64,000 bases of DNA from Nitrospinaceae bacterium. Lineage in GTDB: Bacteria; UBA8248. Below the pieces are notes generated by a model that had not been told where the DNA came from, did not search any database, and saw only the letters and a list, made by a program, of their open reading frames with translations. The stretch's first letter is position 1; each line of letters starts with the position of its first letter. This document shows, piece after piece, positions 61,571 through 64,000 of the stretch. The translations under genes and the position numbers were made by a program. The stretch is from the NCBI GenBank assembly GCA_018669005.1, contig JABJAL010000020.1, positions 67,117 through 131,116 of the forward strand. Direction: 5' to 3'.

Positions 61571-62695
61571 TCAAATCTTGAGTTTACCGTTTTTCGAGAA
61601 CAACTTACCGTCAACCCTGATCTCACCGCCCTGCCTTAAATCACAAACCATGTCCCAATGGAGAGCAGAATTATTCTTCGAGCCGCTCTCAGGATATCCT
61701 TTACCGAGTGCCAGATGAAGCGTACCGCCAATCTTCTCGTCAAACAGCGTGTTTTTTGTAAAACGCTGTATCCCCTGATTCAAACCAAAAGCAAATTCAC
61801 CCACCCGGCTCGCTCCGCGATCCATTCCAATCATACTTTTGAGAAATTTCTCGTTCTTCTCTGCAGAGGCTTTAACTACCTGGCCCTTTTCGAAATCGAG
61901 CCGGACATCCTCAACCTCCCTACCCGACAGGCAAGCAGGAAACGTATAGCGAATCGTTCCGTCGATCTTCGTCTCCTCTGGCCCTGTGAATATTTCCCCA
62001 TCAGGGAAGTTGTGGGAACCCGAGCAGTTAATCCATGGCCGACCGGCGATACCGACGCGAAGGTCCGTATCCTTGCCGCCAATCTCGACAACCTTTCTGC
62101 CCTTGAGGTAGCGAATAACCTCATTCTGGCGCTTGTCAATATTTTTCCACCGGCGAATACCGCCTGGTTTATCAGCAAAACATGCAGCCAAAACAAAATC
62201 CTCATACTCGTGGAGCGACATCTCAGCATCCTGGGCATAGGCCTCTGTAGGAAACAGTGTCAAAGTCCACCTAAGGCCTTTTTTCCCCTTCGTGCGCTCA
62301 TATTCAGCAGAGCGCTTCATAAATGTTTTCATTATCGACTGCCGAGCCACAGATGCGGCCGCCTGCTTTTTTGGATTAACCCCTGAAAGGCGGCGCGTAT
62401 TCGTCTCCGATAGAATGCTGATCAGCACATCCACCTTTCCAACTTCAAATTTCGAAATGGGTGATACGTAGGCAATCTGCTCTTTATTGGCGTACCGGAA
62501 AAACAACTCGTCCATACCCGGAAGACCTACCTGGGTATAGGGAAACGCCCCTAATTTCAGACATTCGGCATAAAGAGCGCGTACAAGAGGCTCAGCAACC
62601 ACACCGCCCCGAATACTGACTAATTCCCCCTTGCTCACCTTTGCGGAATAGCGTGCAATTGTCTCTGCCATACGTTCTATGCGGATATCTTCCAT
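61571..62695 (-). CDS. M29 family aminopeptidase
   Basis: A 374-residue metallopeptidase of the M29 (AmpS/AmpT) family: N-terminal ERMAETIARYSAKVSKGELVSIRGG, middle IPG-like HNFPDGEIFTGPEETKIDGTIRY, and the C-terminal metal-site run HLALGKGYPESGSKNNSALHWDMVCDLR, in which the H-x-D pair and the Glu of GEIFTGPE fit the two-metal ligands. It removes N-terminal residues from peptides in the cytoplasm. GGAG lies 8 nt before the ATG. Gene follows the membrane-protein gene's start by 28 bases on the same strand (it is upstream), so co-transcription is likely. Confidence 0.92.
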   Translation of the reverse strand: MEDIRIERMAETIARYSAKVSKGELVSIRGGVVAEPLVRALYAECLKLGAFPYTQVGLPGMDELFFRYANKEQIAYVSPISKFEVGKVDVLISILSETNTRRLSGVNPKKQAAASVARQSIMKTFMKRSAEYERTKGKKGLRWTLTLFPTEAYAQDAEMSLHEYEDFVLAACFADKPGGIRRWKNIDKRQNEVIRYLKGRKVVEIGGKDTDLRVGIAGRPWINCSGSHNFPDGEIFTGPEETKIDGTIRYTFPACLSGREVEDVRLDFEKGQVVKASAEKNEKFLKSMIGMDRGASRVGEFAFGLNQGIQRFTKNTLFDEKIGGTLHLALGKGYPESGSKNNSALHWDMVCDLRQGGEIRVDGKLFSKNGKLKI

Positions 62696-62884
62696 ATCAA
62701 TTACTCCATCAATCCTGAATTGAATCCAATGAAATCGGCCAGATCATGCCACAATCACTAAAAAATTCCCATCGATTCGTGTTGCTCAATGAGATATAAT
62801 AAAAGTATCAAAATGAATAGCCTCATAGCCGAACGGTCCTTGCCGTAAAGCAAGGCAAGAATCCATCAGTTGGAGGAATGCCAC

Positions 62885-63220
62885 ATGAAAAGACTACACA
62901 GAGTCCGTAATTTCAAGCCATATCTGATGCGTTATGTTCACAAAAACGATCCGAACTACGAGCCCGTGTTACGAGAATTGCTCGACCATGAACACGAAGT
63001 CTACGATGAAACAACTCTGTCGAGAAAAGAAATGGCCCGTGGTGAACGCGGAGACAACACATGGGAAGTTGTGTTCAGCGAGTTGACTGACATTCTAACC
63101 CCTGTGCAAATTCAACAATTGTTCGAACATTTGGAAAAAGATTTTAGCGCCACATGTACTCGCTTCCGCGAAATGGCCGAGGCCCAGAAGCTCCTTGAGC
63201 ACGACGAAGGCGGGGGATAG
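62885..63220 (+). CDS. hypothetical 111-residue protein
   Basis: Starts MKRLHRVRNFKPYLMRYVHKNDPN, acidic afterward, with a helical C-terminus (DILTPVQIQQLFEHLEKDF) and C-T-R-F-R-E. GGAGG at 62872-62876 lies 8 nt before the ATG at 62885, which is preferred to the TTG at 62870. No family recognised; no signal peptide or TM. 46 bases precede the VOC gene on the same strand, so the two may be co-transcribed. Confidence 0.7.
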   Translation: MKRLHRVRNFKPYLMRYVHKNDPNYEPVLRELLDHEHEVYDETTLSRKEMARGERGDNTWEVVFSELTDILTPVQIQQLFEHLEKDFSATCTRFREMAEAQKLLEHDEGGG

Positions 63221-63266
63221 ATACACTACCGGCTTTATCCATTCATCATTTATCTGGAGATTTAAG

Positions 63267-63653
63267 ATGGCGAAATTTGGCTACGACCACATACACTTTA
63301 GGAGTGAGGATCCGCATGCCGCCCGCAAATTCTGGGAAGAAATGCTCGGCGCTACAGTAGTTCAAGAGCGCGAACTTGGCGGAGCACCCTCGTTCAATAT
63401 GGACCTGAATGGGATGATTTTTATCGTCTCGGGACGAGCCAAGGACGAAGACCCTATTCGAACGGGCTCCGAGCCACGCTACGGGCTCGACCATTTTGGG
63501 TTGAAGGTGGACAACATGGAAGAAGCGGCTGAGGAGCTTCGCGCTAAAAACGCAGAGTTCATTTGCGAGCCTTGGGAGATACGACCTGGCGTGAAAATCG
63601 CCTTCATCAAGGGCCCTGATAATATCAGCATCGAACTAGCCCAGCGAGATTAA
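63267..63653 (+). CDS. VOC-family (glyoxalase/dioxygenase-fold) protein
   Basis: A 128-residue VOC protein: YDHIHFRSEDPHAARKFWEEMLGATVV, then GLDHFGLKVDNMEEAAEELRAK, ending PDNISIELAQRD. His of DHIHF and DHFG and the Glu of IEL fit the metal site. ATG 63267 with GGAG 8 nt upstream is used; the frame to 63195 overlaps the previous gene. Same length as the VOC protein at 19427 but divergent in sequence. Substrate unknown. Confidence 0.86.
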   Translation: MAKFGYDHIHFRSEDPHAARKFWEEMLGATVVQERELGGAPSFNMDLNGMIFIVSGRAKDEDPIRTGSEPRYGLDHFGLKVDNMEEAAEELRAKNAEFICEPWEIRPGVKIAFIKGPDNISIELAQRD

Positions 63654-63695
63654 CAAGCTTTTCACCTCCCCTTTGTACAACGCAATGGGGAGGGA

Positions 63696-64000
63696 TCAAT
63701 CCGAATTCAGATCTCCCAGATACCGATTTACTCTGTAAACTGCAATACCCAGATATTCGTGCAATACCTTTGAAAAGAGATTCCACCCACCTCTCGCCTC
63801 ATGAGCTATATGTTTCTTTGAAACCGCCGGAACGGGTTCGGCCTGGATACCATGGAAGCGAAAACTTTCAAGCGCGCGGAACATATGGATGCCATCCGTA
63901 ACAAGAAAAACACGCTCGCTTCCTCGTTTCTTTAAAATAGAGGCAGAAAATTTTGCATTCTGAGCCGTGTTCCTCGACTCCTCCTCCAAGAGGATGGTCT
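63696..64000 (-). CDS. YdcF/ElyC-type (DUF218) protein, C-terminal part (cut by window edge)
   Basis: The minus-strand frame is open from the right edge (T-I-L-L-E-E-E-S-R-N-T-A-Q-N, no stop) through SASILKKRGSERVFLVTDGIHMFRAL to a stop at 63696. The E-x-S-x-N-T and LVTDGIHMFRAL stretches, followed by Gly-rich P-E-P-V-P, match the DUF218 fold; members such as ElyC act in envelope polysaccharide or peptidoglycan metabolism. The real start lies beyond the window. Confidence 0.78.
   Translation of the reverse strand, partial: TILLEEESRNTAQNAKFSASILKKRGSERVFLVTDGIHMFRALESFRFHGIQAEPVPAVSKKHIAHEARGGWNLFSKVLHEYLGIAVYRVNRYLGDLNSD

Overview
This 64 kb window is dense bacterial DNA from a Gram-negative organism: lipoprotein-free secretion signals, periplasmic binding proteins, an AMIN-type secreted protein and SD-led genes on both strands. 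UGA is an ordinary stop in many genes here (for example the cobT/cobS, cobQ/bluB and dppB/dppC junctions), so this is the standard code. The lineage cannot be fixed from the sequence. The mix of ABC importers, acyl-CoA dehydrogenases, LLM flavin monooxygenases, carboxymuconolactone-decarboxylase-like proteins and a complete B12 pathway fits a heterotrophic, probably oxygen-exposed bacterium of an uncultured deltaproteobacterial or Tectomicrobia-like group, which is inference only. No CRISPR array, insertion sequence, rRNA or replication origin was seen.

Layout. 1-7345 (minus): a six- or seven-gene unit of acyl-CoA dehydrogenase, PPC-domain protein, LLM monooxygenase, ferric-iron-type ABC importer (ATPase, binding protein, fused permease) and a second acyl-CoA dehydrogenase cut by the window edge. 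7452-13163: MBL hydrolase, FAD oxidoreductase, then a scarred zone (10.4-12.4 kb) with a collagen-like secreted protein, a small RR-motif protein, a truncated ECF sigma factor and two relics of the FAD-oxidoreductase 3' end, followed by a 1-Cys peroxiredoxin with a clear terminator. 13292-25772: racemase, hydrolase and two CMD-like proteins, a dipeptide-type ABC system with its binding protein behind an internal terminator, an orphan paralogous binding protein, a VOC protein, an SDR, a ketopantoate-reductase-like protein and a GrdB-like selenoprotein gene. 25849-50857: a cobalamin cluster of 22 genes. 50996-58130: dehydrogenases, a TPR protein, a ThDP enzyme, and a flavin reductase / thioredoxin-fold selenoprotein / MauE-type set. 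58253-64000: a frameshifted AMIN-type gene, a duplicated tRNA-Val fragment flanking a DsrE-like gene, an M29 aminopeptidase, small proteins and a cut DUF218 protein.

How the genes work together. The B12 cluster covers uroporphyrinogen III to adenosylcobalamin: CobA, CbiX, CbiL, CbiG-CbiH, CbiF/CobM, CbiD, CbiJ, CbiE-CbiT, CbiC, CbiA, CobO, CobQ/CbiP, CbiB, CobU, CobT, CobS, plus BluB for the lower ligand, PduX and CobD for the aminopropanol arm, and HupE for cobalt or nickel entry. A B12 riboswitch with a good upstream promoter leads a 13-gene plus-strand operon. The ring-building enzymes are those of the early-cobalt (anaerobic-type) route, yet CobN and a fused ChlI-ChlD chelatase are embedded in the same operon.

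The most notable discovery is two genes interrupted by an in-frame UGA exactly where a redox cysteine is expected: a GrdB-like protein (UGA at 25172-25174, motif U-T-M-C) and a membrane-anchored DsbA/thioredoxin-fold protein (UGA at 57250-57248, minus strand, motif U-P-H-C). Each UGA is followed at almost the same distance by a perfect hairpin that can serve as a bacterial SECIS. Automated calling splits both genes into two false ORFs.
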